NCBI GenBank assembly: GCA_002369515.1
Contig: DFFM01000051.1
Coordinates: 1-27,586, forward strand
Origin: Prevotella sp. UBA3776
GTDB lineage: Bacteria > Bacteroidota > Bacteroidia > Bacteroidales > Bacteroidaceae
Direction: 5' to 3'
Length of the DNA stretch: 27,586 nucleotides
Shown: positions 1-9,516 of the stretch, one piece after another
How the letters are laid out: each line of letters begins with the position of its first letter
Position numbering within the stretch: position 1 is the stretch's first letter
Position numbers and translations under genes: made by a program
Notes under the pieces: generated by a model
What the model was told of the DNA's origin: nothing
The model's input: the letters and a program-made list of their open reading frames with translations, nothing else
The model's database searches: none

Positions 1-189
1 GAGCCACCCTTGACAGACCAAGAAATGATTGCAGCTCTGCTCATCAGGCTCCAGTTCACCCAAGGCGAGCTGGCATCACTACTGGGTGTAAGCAAACAGC
101 GTGTCAACAATATCAAGAGGAATATCAACAAAAAAATCTTTCAGCAAGAAGGAGCTGTCACCCTTAATGGCAATATCTTCTCCATTTAG
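1..189 (+). CDS. C-terminal fragment of a helix-turn-helix regulator (5' end outside the window)
   Basis: Frame 1 is open from the first base to a TAG at 187-189 and gives 62 residues. The segment contains FTQGELASLLGVSKQRVNNI, which reads as a helix-turn-helix: an acidic 'ELASLLGVS' helix followed by a recognition helix starting at 'KQRV'. In Bacteroidota, large TPR or sensor-type regulators often end in a similar short C-terminal HTH preceded by 'LT..E'. The same type of protein appears as a decayed copy near 12455. Only the tail is visible, so the sensor part and the family cannot be decided. An XRE-like or LuxR-like HTH is equally possible. The start lies outside the window. Confidence 0.6.
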   Translation, partial: EPPLTDQEMIAALLIRLQFTQGELASLLGVSKQRVNNIKRNINKKIFQQEGAVTLNGNIFSI

Positions 190-195
190 CCGTAT

Positions 196-280
196 GGGTT
201 TACAAAGTGTACTTTTTTGTAAGTCCTTTTAATTCAATCTTTTATGTCCAATCCTATGACAGGGGTTTACAAAGTGTACT
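196..280 (+). repeat. Pair of 18-bp direct repeats
   Basis: GGGTTTACAAAGTGTACT occurs at 196-213 and again, identically, at 263-280, so the copies start 67 bp apart. The first copy begins 7 bp after the stop of the truncated HTH gene. The function is unknown. It could be a pair of protein binding sites or the edge of a short repeat element. Confidence 0.7.
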
Positions 281-375
281 CAAAAAATTTGGTGTTTCGT
301 TCTTTATTTTTTATTTTTGCGCCATAAATATAAATAACAAAACGTAAACGAAAGATGAAAAAGAAAATGTTCCCC

Positions 376-440
376 GTTGCGGCGAACTTCGCGCCGAACT
401 TCGCGCCGAACTCCGCGCCGAACACCCAGCGGAACGGCGA
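376..440 (+). repeat. 12-bp tandem repeat array, copy 1
   Basis: Four consecutive 12-mers of the form GCGSCGAACWYC run from 379 to 426: gcggcgaacttc, gcgccgaacttc, gcgccgaactcc, gcgccgaacacc. They are capped by cagcggaacggcga (427-440). The same array and cap recur at 13564-13625, with a degenerate piece at 12335-12356. Read on the minus strand, the array gives FGAE/FGAK repeats, which explains the spurious open frames here. Confidence 0.8.
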
Positions 441-534
441 TTGGCGAGTTTTTGTAATCTGTTGCAAGCCAGCCGCTTATCCGAAAAGTGAAAAAAGTGA
501 ACTGAAAAAAAGACAATAACTGGGATGAAAAACA

Positions 535-542
535 TATATTTG
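535..542 (+). promoter_or_regulatory. Putative -7 promoter box for the Cys-rich lipoprotein gene
   Basis: TATATTTG matches the Bacteroidota sigma-ABfr -7 consensus TAnnTTTG and lies 48 bp before the ATG at 591. No convincing TTTG -33 box is visible at the usual spacing. Confidence 0.5.
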
Positions 543-590
543 CAGAAAATTACTGCAGAAACATAGTATAACCCTAAAAAGTACAAAGCA

Positions 591-1235
591 ATGAAAAAGA
601 AAAACTTAGTAATGGTTCCTGCCATACTGCTCATGATGGCAACCATGTCCGTGAGTTGCGGAAACGACAACGACGACAATCCTCAACCTGCAGAGCAACG
701 CGAGGATAACAATCCTCAGAAAGATGGCAATGAGAGTAGCAAAGAAGGTGACGAGGGAACGACAGGCACTGTGGAAACGACGGGCACTGTGGAAATGACC
801 GGGACGACGAAGACCGCCGTAGATGGTGAGAACGGCACCGTCAACACTTCGGCCTTCAAGCTTAACTATTTCGCTCATACGGGATGCAAGCAGGCAAATG
901 TAAAAGGTACGCGAGCCGCTGACTCTGACGCAGAGTATTTCAAGTGTACTGCCCAAGCTGAGGGCGTGTTGAGCATCACCCATGTAAACAGCGTTTTCTG
1001 CTGCGATGCAGAAAACATGAAAACAAGGGTAGAGGCTTCGGGCAACGAGATCAGGGTTTACGAATCTTGCGACGACTCGGGAGCCAACTGCGTCTGCCCA
1101 TACGACTTGTCCTACGATGTGGGGCCGCTGAACGAAGGCAAATACCGGGTTATAGTGTATAAGAACAACCAGGAATACACTTGGTTCGAGATTGTGTACA
1201 ATTCGGATACTCAAGAGAACATCCTGGTGAAGTAG
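591..1235 (+). CDS. Cys-rich surface lipoprotein of unknown function
   Basis: The 214-residue protein begins with a lipoprotein signal (MKKKN, hydrophobic stretch, then MSVSC with the lipid-carrying Cys at residue 23). The following GNDNDDN is acidic, like the Bacteroidota lipoprotein export signal that places lipoproteins on the cell surface. Residues 30-85 are a low-complexity Glu/Asn/Thr/Gly linker that includes an 18-bp tandem duplication (759-776 and 777-794, encoding TTGTVE). The C-terminal part (about 90-214) has eight cysteines, with motifs HTGCK, YFKC, FCCD, ESCDD and CVCPYDL. It ends in an apparent beta-sandwich pattern (LNEGKYRVIVY). Similar CxCPYD-containing hypothetical lipoproteins are known in Bacteroides and Prevotella, but I know no function for them. 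It appears monocistronic, with its own promoter at 535-542. Confidence 0.8.
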   Translation: MKKKNLVMVPAILLMMATMSVSCGNDNDDNPQPAEQREDNNPQKDGNESSKEGDEGTTGTVETTGTVEMTGTTKTAVDGENGTVNTSAFKLNYFAHTGCKQANVKGTRAADSDAEYFKCTAQAEGVLSITHVNSVFCCDAENMKTRVEASGNEIRVYESCDDSGANCVCPYDLSYDVGPLNEGKYRVIVYKNNQEYTWFEIVYNSDTQENILVK

Positions 1236-1273
1236 CAGTGGCCACCCGCTGCGGCGGAAACCCGAAAAAGGAA

Positions 1274-1427
1274 AACGAACACGGATACCACGGATGTAAC
1301 GGATGCTTCTCTCTCACACAGAGTGAAGGGAGGAACAGAGGATTATTTTACGTTTCATTCGCGTTTCATTCACCGATATTCGCGTTAAAAGAAAAATCCG
1401 TGTGCATCCGTTCTATCCGTGTTCGTT
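1274..1427. repeat. Inverted repeat pair in the spacer (hairpin arms of about 24-33 nt)
   Basis: The left arm at 1274-1306 begins aacgaacacggata and ends acggatgc. The right arm at 1404-1427 reads as its reverse complement apart from 9 extra bases in the left arm. A third related half (ccatccgtgttcgtt) lies at 1541-1555. The arms are separated by about 97 bases. Confidence 0.6.
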
Positions 1428-1520
1428 TTTCAAACGCGAATGGCCGTGAATTATCCGTAAATTATACATTAATTATATATTTACGTTTTCATTCACGTTT
1501 CATTCACGGTCATTCGCGTT
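1350..1520 (+). repeat. Direct duplication of a CATTC/CGTTT-rich segment
   Basis: The segment at 1350-1386 (starting acgtttcattcgcgtttcat) is repeated at 1483-1520 with a few substitutions and small indels. Both copies are followed by gaaaaat and a 'catccgt' word. A related CATTCG/CGTTT-rich stretch occurs before the GH3 gene end at about 14470-14550, suggesting a dispersed intergenic repeat family. Confidence 0.55.
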
Positions 1521-1688
1521 TGAAAGAAAAATATTCCTTTCCATCCGTGTTCGTTTCTTAAAACGCGGATGGGCGTTGTATTCATGTATGCGTTATTGAT
1601 ACTCTCGCACCTTGTTAATATTTATTTCCCATTCGGCAAAGCATTTGGTGAATTTTTGTTTTTATGTTACAATCCGAATGGTTTGTGA

Positions 1689-3983
<2,295 letters not shown>

Positions 3984-3988
3984 TTCAT

Positions 3989-4150
3989 GAGTTGACGGTT
4001 TACGGTTGACAGTTTGCGGTTTACAGATGATATGCTGACAAAGCCACTCTGATTGAAAGAGTAATCAGCTGTAAGCTGTAAGCTGTCAACTGTCAACCGT
4101 AAACTGTCAACTGTAAACCGTAAACCGTAAACCGTCAACAGTAAACCATC
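3989..4150 (+). repeat. Heptamer repeat block with inverted arms, copy 1
   Basis: The spacer between the GH10-CE1 and GH8 genes is built of 7-bp units, (G/A)TAAAC(C/T) or GTCAAC(T/C). The left arm (about 3991-4024) has them in reverse orientation (GTTTACGG, GTTGACAG). The right arm (about 4070-4148) has them forward. Long stretches of the arms can pair, for example AACTGTCAACCGTAAAC in the right arm against the left. The left arm runs into cagatgatatgctga, which is nearly repeated at 10559 in copy 3. The block could form a large RNA hairpin between cistrons. Confidence 0.75.
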
Positions 4151-4163
4151 AATCTTGCCGCCA

Positions 4164-5483
4164 ATGAAAAAGATCACTACATTTATACTCTTCACCCTTC
4201 TGTCAATGAACACGTATGCACTCACCCCATGGACCAAAGGAGCCTTCGAAACACGCCAGTACCGCAACGTGTTCGTAGAGATGGGCTACCAGCCCGAAGC
4301 CGTCGAGGCCCGGCTGAAAGAAGTGTTCAACGACGTGTTCCGCGGTCCCAACAAAGTATATTTCGAAGTGGGCGACTCCATGGGTTATGTGTCGGACATC
4401 AAGAACCATGACGCCCGCACCGAGGGCATGTCCTACGGAATGATGATAGCTGTGCAGATGGGCGAGAAAGACATTTTCGACCGTCTGTGGCGATGGAGCA
4501 AACGCTACATGCAACACCAGTCGGGGCCGCGCGAAGGCTATTTCGCCTGGAGCTGCAAAACCGACGGTACGCGCAACGCCCAGGGGGCTGCCAGCGACGG
4601 CGAGCTCTACTTCATCACTGCCCTGCTCTTTGCCTCCAACCAGTGGGGCAACAACACCGGCATCGACTACAAGGCCGAGGCGCAGCACATACTCAGCTGC
4701 ATACAGCCCCGCGAGTATGAGCCCGAACAGCAACCGGGATTCCCCGCCTTTGGCCCACAGCCCAAAGGCCCGCAGAAGATGTACCTCATCGACCCCGAAA
4801 CGCGGCTCATCACCTTCACTCCCGACGGTTTCGGCAACCGATTCACCGACCCGTCCTACCACATCCCTGCCTTCTACGAGGTCTGGGCGCGCTGGGCCGA
4901 CGACGGTCGCGCCGACCTTTGGAACGACTGCGCCGCCCGTTCGCGCGCATTCCTCCACAAGGCCACCCACCCCCAGACGGGTCTCAACCCCGACATGTGC
5001 GCCTACGACGGTACGCTGATGAAGGGGTGGGGCGGTCGCCGCAACGGCAGTGCCAACTTCCGTTACGACTCGTGGCGGGTGCCCATGAACATTGCGCTCG
5101 ACTACGAGTGGAGCTGCGCCGACCGCGAGTGGCAGCAGCAGTATGGCGAGCGCATCCAGAACTTCTTCTACGGCCAGGGCGTCAGCACGTTTGTCGATCA
5201 GTACCGTGTTGACGGTTCGCTGCCCGAGGGCGACGAGATTCTGCAGGCTGGCGGATTCCAGAAACTGCGCCACAGCATAGGACTGGTGGCCACGACGGCC
5301 GCCGCATCGGTGATGTGCAGCCACGACAAGAGCAAGGAGTTTGTCGATGCCCTGTGGAATGCCAAGCACGAGCCCTTCGACGACGGTTACTTCGACGCCT
5401 ACTACGACGGTCTGCTGCGACTCTTCGCCTTCATGCACCTCAGCGGCCACTACCGCGTCATTTTCCCCCACCATCAGCCGTAA
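4164..5483 (+). CDS. GH8 reducing-end xylose-releasing exo-oligoxylanase (Rex-type)
   Basis: The 439-residue protein begins MKKITTFILFTLLSMNTYA, a signal peptide. The in-frame TTG at 4155 is less likely than this ATG. GH8 (alpha/alpha)6-barrel signatures are visible. Acid E87 lies in TEGMSYGMM, D145 in ASDGELYF, and the probable base D302 with R305 in YDSWRVPMN, as in Rex enzymes and Pseudoalteromonas xylanase. Rex enzymes trim xylose from the reducing end of the xylo-oligosaccharides that a GH10 enzyme makes, so the position right behind the GH10-CE1 gene fits. A GH8 endo-xylanase cannot be excluded without examining the subsite-blocking loop. The gene sits between two heptamer repeat blocks. 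It ends in plain catalytic-domain sequence with no binding module. Confidence 0.88.
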   Translation: MKKITTFILFTLLSMNTYALTPWTKGAFETRQYRNVFVEMGYQPEAVEARLKEVFNDVFRGPNKVYFEVGDSMGYVSDIKNHDARTEGMSYGMMIAVQMGEKDIFDRLWRWSKRYMQHQSGPREGYFAWSCKTDGTRNAQGAASDGELYFITALLFASNQWGNNTGIDYKAEAQHILSCIQPREYEPEQQPGFPAFGPQPKGPQKMYLIDPETRLITFTPDGFGNRFTDPSYHIPAFYEVWARWADDGRADLWNDCAARSRAFLHKATHPQTGLNPDMCAYDGTLMKGWGGRRNGSANFRYDSWRVPMNIALDYEWSCADREWQQQYGERIQNFFYGQGVSTFVDQYRVDGSLPEGDEILQAGGFQKLRHSIGLVATTAAASVMCSHDKSKEFVDALWNAKHEPFDDGYFDAYYDGLLRLFAFMHLSGHYRVIFPHHQP

Positions 5484-5543
5484 ACCGTAAACTGTAAACC
5501 ATCAACCGTAAACAGTAAACCGTAAACAGTAAACTGTCAACTA
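5478..5543 (+). repeat. Heptamer repeat block, copy 2
   Basis: About nine 7-bp units of the type GTAAAC(C/T) or ATCAACC follow the end of the GH8 gene, starting inside its last codons (CAGCCGTAAACCGTAAACTG). Unlike copies 1 and 3, only the forward-oriented arm is present. Confidence 0.75.
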
Positions 5544-5594
5544 AAAAATACCATCCATCCCAATCAATGTAAAGTTCAACAAAGTACGTCAAAT

Positions 5595-7358
5595 ATGAAA
5601 AAACATTTTATCATCGGGCTGCTCCTCTGCGCCCATTTCATGGCAGTAAATGCCGAGGTAGATCCCAATTTCTACATCTATTTGTGTTTCGGACAGTCAA
5701 ACATGGAGGGCCAAGCCACTCCAGAGGCCGTGGACCAAACGGTGGATGAGCGATTCCAAATGCTGGCCACCCAGGATTTCAGCAACCCCAAGCGCACCAT
5801 GGGGCAGTGGTACACCGCCACGCCGCCCATTGTCCGCACTTGGGCCGGACTGGGCATGGCCGACTACTTCGGACGCACCATGGTGGCCGCACTGCCCAAG
5901 AACGTGAAGGTGGGCGTGGTTGATGTTGCCGTGGGCGGTATCGCCATTGAGGGTTTCATGTCCGACAAGGTGGAATCCTATCTCAAGACCACCGAAAGCT
6001 GGCTGCAGAATCTTGCCGCCGCCTACGGCAACAATCCCTACCAGCGGCTGGTCGATATGGGCAAAAAGGCGAAAGAGGCAGGCGTCATCAAAGGCATCCT
6101 GCTGCACCAAGGCGAATCGAACAACGGCCAGCAGGCATGGTTGCAGAGTGTGAAGCAGGTGTATGAGTCGCTGCTCAAAGACCTCGGCCTCAATGCCGCC
6201 GACGTGCCCTTGTTTGCCGGCGAGACGGTCAATGCCGACGTGGGAGGCTCATGCTCGCTCCACAACACCATCATCGCCCAGCTGCCGCAGGTCATCCCCA
6301 CGGCCCACGTCATCCCCTCCAACGGATGCCCCTGCGCCAGCGACAACATCCACTTCACGGCCGCAGGCTACCGCACCATGGGCAAACGCTATGCCTACGA
6401 GGCGCTGCGCACCATGGGTGTCGAACCCAAGGCACAGAGCGGCTATTCGTGGGCTTCCGCGCTGAAGAACGTCTATGAACTGAAGAGTCTGGAGGATATA
6501 GAAGACATCACCCTCAGGGTGGGCGGCAGCAAGGCGCTCAAGGTTTGGGGCACCTTTGCCGACGGCCACCGCGAGAACCTCACCAACGAAGTGACCTTCA
6601 GCAGCGCCGACTTCACGGTGAAGAACGGAGCCGTGGTGGCCACGGCTGCCAAGAAGGGCACCGTCACCGCCACCTACACCGACTTCCTGGGCCAGAAACA
6701 CACCCTCACCATCAACGTTGAGGCTACCGACCAAGGCCCCAACAACGTGCTGGCCATCGACAACGGTTCGGCAGGTTCGAATCTCTGGGACAAGCAGGTT
6801 CACTGCGCACTCCTCACGCCCATGACCAAGGGCAAGACCTACGTGGTGAAGGCGGCCATCCGTGCCGACAAGGGCGGCGACTGCGGCCTGTGGCCCATCT
6901 GGAACGCCAGCACCAACCGCAACCAGTGGGGCAACAGCGCCGACGTGCAGTATTTGTCGAACTATGCCGTCACCTCGACGTTCCAGGAGTACACCTGGGA
7001 GTTCAACGCCCAGTTCCCCCACGACTGCCTCCAGTTCGTGTTCGGATTCATTGGCGGCAAGATTTATTTTGACGACGTGTCGTGCATGGAAAAAGGAACC
7101 ACCACCGAGATGGTGCCCAACGGCAGCTTCAATTCCGACGACCTGACGGGATGGAGCGTTCTGGGCTACACCGGCCAGCGCATCGCCATCGAAGAAGACG
7201 CCTCCACCGCTGGCATCGCCACAGTGGCCGCCTCCACAAACAACGATGCTGCCGTCTATACACTCCAGGGCGTCAGAGTGCAGCCCGCAACCCAGGGTGC
7301 CGACCTGTTGCCCCGTGGCCTCTACATCGTCAACGGAAAGAAAATCATAAAGAAATGA
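5595..7358 (+). CDS. Multidomain SGNH-fold carbohydrate acetylesterase (CE6/SASA-type) with sorting tail
   Basis: The 587-residue protein starts with a signal peptide (MKKHFIIGLLLCAHFMAVNA). Residues about 25-275 are an SGNH/SASA esterase: S35 in GQSNMEG, LLHQGES in the middle, and the D250-x-x-H253 pair in DNIHFTAAGY. CE6 and SASA enzymes remove acetyl groups from xylan or sialic acid, and this context argues for acetyl-xylan. Residues about 305-385 look like a bacterial Ig (Big_2-like) domain. Residues about 390-545 resemble a CBM4/9-like jelly roll (FDDVSCMEKG, MVPNGSFNSDDLTGW). The last ~33 residues (VYTLQGVRV ... LLPRGLYIVNGKKIIKK) look like a Por/type IX secretion C-terminal signal. The product would thus be exported to the surface or medium. 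Its stop overlaps the start of the next gene (ATGA), so translation is probably coupled. Confidence 0.85.
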   Translation: MKKHFIIGLLLCAHFMAVNAEVDPNFYIYLCFGQSNMEGQATPEAVDQTVDERFQMLATQDFSNPKRTMGQWYTATPPIVRTWAGLGMADYFGRTMVAALPKNVKVGVVDVAVGGIAIEGFMSDKVESYLKTTESWLQNLAAAYGNNPYQRLVDMGKKAKEAGVIKGILLHQGESNNGQQAWLQSVKQVYESLLKDLGLNAADVPLFAGETVNADVGGSCSLHNTIIAQLPQVIPTAHVIPSNGCPCASDNIHFTAAGYRTMGKRYAYEALRTMGVEPKAQSGYSWASALKNVYELKSLEDIEDITLRVGGSKALKVWGTFADGHRENLTNEVTFSSADFTVKNGAVVATAAKKGTVTATYTDFLGQKHTLTINVEATDQGPNNVLAIDNGSAGSNLWDKQVHCALLTPMTKGKTYVVKAAIRADKGGDCGLWPIWNASTNRNQWGNSADVQYLSNYAVTSTFQEYTWEFNAQFPHDCLQFVFGFIGGKIYFDDVSCMEKGTTTEMVPNGSFNSDDLTGWSVLGYTGQRIAIEEDASTAGIATVAASTNNDAAVYTLQGVRVQPATQGADLLPRGLYIVNGKKIIKK

Positions 7359-8305
7359 AATACAATCTCATAGGCAAAACCGGCATGCGCGTGTCCAATC
7401 TGGGCTTCGGAGCCTCGTCGCTCGGAGCCGTGTTTCGCTCCGTCAACGAGGACGAAGCCATCCACGCTGTGCATGCAGCCATCGACCATGGCATCAACTT
7501 CATCGACGTGTCGCCCTACTACGGACACCTCAAGGCCGAGACCGTGCTGGGCAAGGCTCTCCGCGAGATACCCCGCGACAAGTACTATCTCTCCACCAAG
7601 GTGGGCCGCTATGGCAAGGACGGTGTCAACACCTGGGACTATTCCGCCCAACGCGCCACCGAGAGCGTCTATGAGAGCATGCAACGGCTCAACGTTGACT
7701 ACATCGACCTCATCAATGTTCACGACATCGAGTTCCAAGCTTCCCTCGACGGCGGTTTGCAGAAAGTGGTCGATGAGACCCTGCCCGCCCTCGTGGCCCT
7801 GCGCCAGAAAGGAGTGGTGGGCCATGTCGGCATCACCGACCTTCAGCCCGAAAACCTGCGCTGGGTGGTAGAGCACAGCGACCCTGGCACCGTGGAGACC
7901 ATTCTCAACTTCTGCCACTATTCGCTCAACGACACCTTGCTCGCCGACTCAATCAGTTTCTTCGAGCACCGTGGCGTAGGCATCATCAATGCCTCGCCGC
8001 TCTCCATGGGACTGCTTTCCAGCCGGGGGACACCCGCTTGGCACCCAGCGCCCGAAGCCTTGAAGCTGGCTTGCCGCCGGGCCGCCGACTATTGTCAGGC
8101 GCAGGGCTACCCCATAGAGAAACTGGCCATTCAGTTCTCCACCAGCCTGAATCCGCAGATTGCCACCACCCTGTTCAGCAGTGCCAACCCGCAGAACGTG
8201 CTCAAGAACATTGGTTATGTGGACGAACCCATGGATGAGCAGCTGGTCGATGAGGTGCAGCGCATCATTGGCGACCAGATGTTCGTCCGTTGGAAAAACA
8301 GTTAG
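7355..8305 (+). CDS. Aldo/keto reductase, probable L-galactose 1-dehydrogenase
   Basis: The 316-residue cytoplasmic AKR starts at MKYNLIGKTGM. Its ATG overlaps the TGA of the esterase gene by 4 bp. The AKR catalytic tetrad is visible as D51, Y56, K82 and H123 (INVHD). The sequence pattern (LGFGASSLG, FIDVSPYYG, DLINVHDIEF) is that of the L-galactose / D-threo-aldose (L-fucose) dehydrogenase branch. With the following COG3618 lactonase and MDR dehydrogenase it matches the B. vulgatus L-galactose pathway (Bvu0219-0220-0222). That pathway goes from L-galactose to L-galactono-1,5-lactone to L-galactonate to D-tagaturonate. An alternative substrate is L-fucose or D-arabinose. Cofactor preference cannot be told from the sequence. 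Confidence 0.8.
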   Translation: MKYNLIGKTGMRVSNLGFGASSLGAVFRSVNEDEAIHAVHAAIDHGINFIDVSPYYGHLKAETVLGKALREIPRDKYYLSTKVGRYGKDGVNTWDYSAQRATESVYESMQRLNVDYIDLINVHDIEFQASLDGGLQKVVDETLPALVALRQKGVVGHVGITDLQPENLRWVVEHSDPGTVETILNFCHYSLNDTLLADSISFFEHRGVGIINASPLSMGLLSSRGTPAWHPAPEALKLACRRAADYCQAQGYPIEKLAIQFSTSLNPQIATTLFSSANPQNVLKNIGYVDEPMDEQLVDEVQRIIGDQMFVRWKNS

Positions 8306-8378
8306 ATTTTACAATTTGACGATTTACAATTTTACAATTATTATTTTTCGATTAACAATTATCTTTACGCGATAAGCA

Positions 8379-9314
8379 ATGCTGATAATAGATGCTCATA
8401 GCCATCTGTGGCTCCGCCAGGACACCACTTGGAATGGTCTCGCCATCCGGACCACCCAAAACGGGCGCTCGCTCTTTTTGGGTGAGGAGGTGCAGATGCT
8501 TCCGCCCTTCATGACCGACGGGCGAAATACTGCCGAGGTGTTCCTCTCCAACATGGACTATGCCCAGGTGGCTGCTGCCGTGGTGGTGCAAGAGTTCATC
8601 GACGGCATGCAGAACGACTATCTGCGCCAGGTGGCCCGAAAGTATCCCAATCGGTTCTTCGTTTTCGGCATGGCCGACTATCTGCGCGATGGATTCTTCG
8701 AGCAAGCCCACCAACTGCTCACCGAGGACGGCTTTCGCGGCTTGGCCATTCCTGCCCACCGCCTGTTGGACCGTTCGTTGGTCAGCGACGAAATGATGCG
8801 CATGTTCCACCTCATGGAAGACCGTCAGGCCCTGCTGAGCATCACCCTTGCCAACGGCGAGCGGCAGACAGCCCAGCTGCGCGAGGTCATCGGCGAGTGC
8901 CCCCGGCTGAAAATAGCCATCGGCCATTTGGCCATGGCCAACCCGCCTGTTTCTCCACCGTGGGAGAACGCCTGCTGGCGCGAGCAAATCATGCTGGCGC
9001 GCCATGAGAACGTCATGATTGAGTCGGGCGGCATCACATGGCTCTACCACTCGGAGTTCTATCCCTTCCCCTCCGCCGTCAGGGCCATTCGCGAGGCCGC
9101 CCACCTGGTGGGCATGGACAAGCTGATGTGGGGCAGCGACTATCCGCGCACCATCACCGCCATCACCTACCGCATGTCCTACGACTTCATCACGAAGTCC
9201 TGTGAGCTGACCGACCGCGAGAAGCAGCTCTTCCTTGGCGAGAACGCCCGCCGCTTCTATGGTTTCGAGAACCTGCCTGAGCTGCCCTATATCCGCAACA
9301 TGAGTGAACCGTAA
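8379..9314 (+). CDS. Amidohydrolase-2 (COG3618) sugar lactonase, probable L-galactono-lactonase
   Basis: The 311-residue protein starts MLIIDAHSHL, with the metal-binding HxH at H7/H9. Further metal or catalytic positions are H186 (IGHLAMANPP) and D254 (WGSDYPR), the usual order for amidohydrolase-2 enzymes. COG3618 members hydrolyse aldono-lactones such as L-fucono-, L-rhamnono- or L-galactono-lactone. Between a sugar 1-dehydrogenase and a sugar-acid dehydrogenase, the expected job is to open the lactone made by the AKR. The gap to the AKR gene is 73 bp and carries an AT-rich TTTACAATT repeat. No enolase-type fuconate dehydratase is nearby, which argues for L-galactonate rather than the L-fuconate route. 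Confidence 0.8.
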   Translation: MLIIDAHSHLWLRQDTTWNGLAIRTTQNGRSLFLGEEVQMLPPFMTDGRNTAEVFLSNMDYAQVAAAVVVQEFIDGMQNDYLRQVARKYPNRFFVFGMADYLRDGFFEQAHQLLTEDGFRGLAIPAHRLLDRSLVSDEMMRMFHLMEDRQALLSITLANGERQTAQLREVIGECPRLKIAIGHLAMANPPVSPPWENACWREQIMLARHENVMIESGGITWLYHSEFYPFPSAVRAIREAAHLVGMDKLMWGSDYPRTITAITYRMSYDFITKSCELTDREKQLFLGENARRFYGFENLPELPYIRNMSEP

Positions 9315-9339
9315 ACTTTGATAACTCAACTTTCCATGT

Positions 9340-9480
9340 TAGGTGAACAAGAAGTTACAAGAAGTTGCAAGGAGTTGCAAGACATCAGACTTTGCTCTGA
9401 GTCACCTTCCGAAATGGATTACAGGAATAAAGCTATTGTCTTGAACTCCATGCTACTACTTGAACTTCTTGAACTCCAAA
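9340..9480 (+). repeat. Imperfect inverted repeat in the lactonase-dehydrogenase spacer
   Basis: The left arm (about 9347-9382) is built of CAAGAAGTT/GCAAGGAGTT words. The right arm (about 9440-9478) carries the complements CTTGAACTCC, ACTTGAACTTCTTGAACTCC. Outer words actcaact (9323-9331) and agttgag (9481-9487) could extend the stem. This is a different repeat family from the heptamer blocks, but in the same kind of position between cistrons. Confidence 0.55.
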
Positions 9481-9516
9481 CAGTTGAGCGATAACGAAAC
9501 TTAAAAACAGATAAAA

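Larger units (their letters stand above)
190..590. other. Intergenic spacer with two repeats and a promoter
   Basis: There is no credible gene in these roughly 400 bases. The spacer holds an exact 18-bp direct repeat (196-213 and 263-280), a 12-bp tandem repeat array (379-426) with a conserved 3' cap, and a TATATTTG -7 box at 535-542. Open frames on the minus strand arise from the repeat array (they encode FGAE/FGAK units) and have no plausible start signal or family. Confidence 0.6.

Noticed and set aside
267..679. Overlapping minus-strand open frames before the lipoprotein gene
   Set aside because: They translate the 12-bp tandem array (FGAK/SARS repeats) and lack a start context or family. 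Similar frames arise from the second array.
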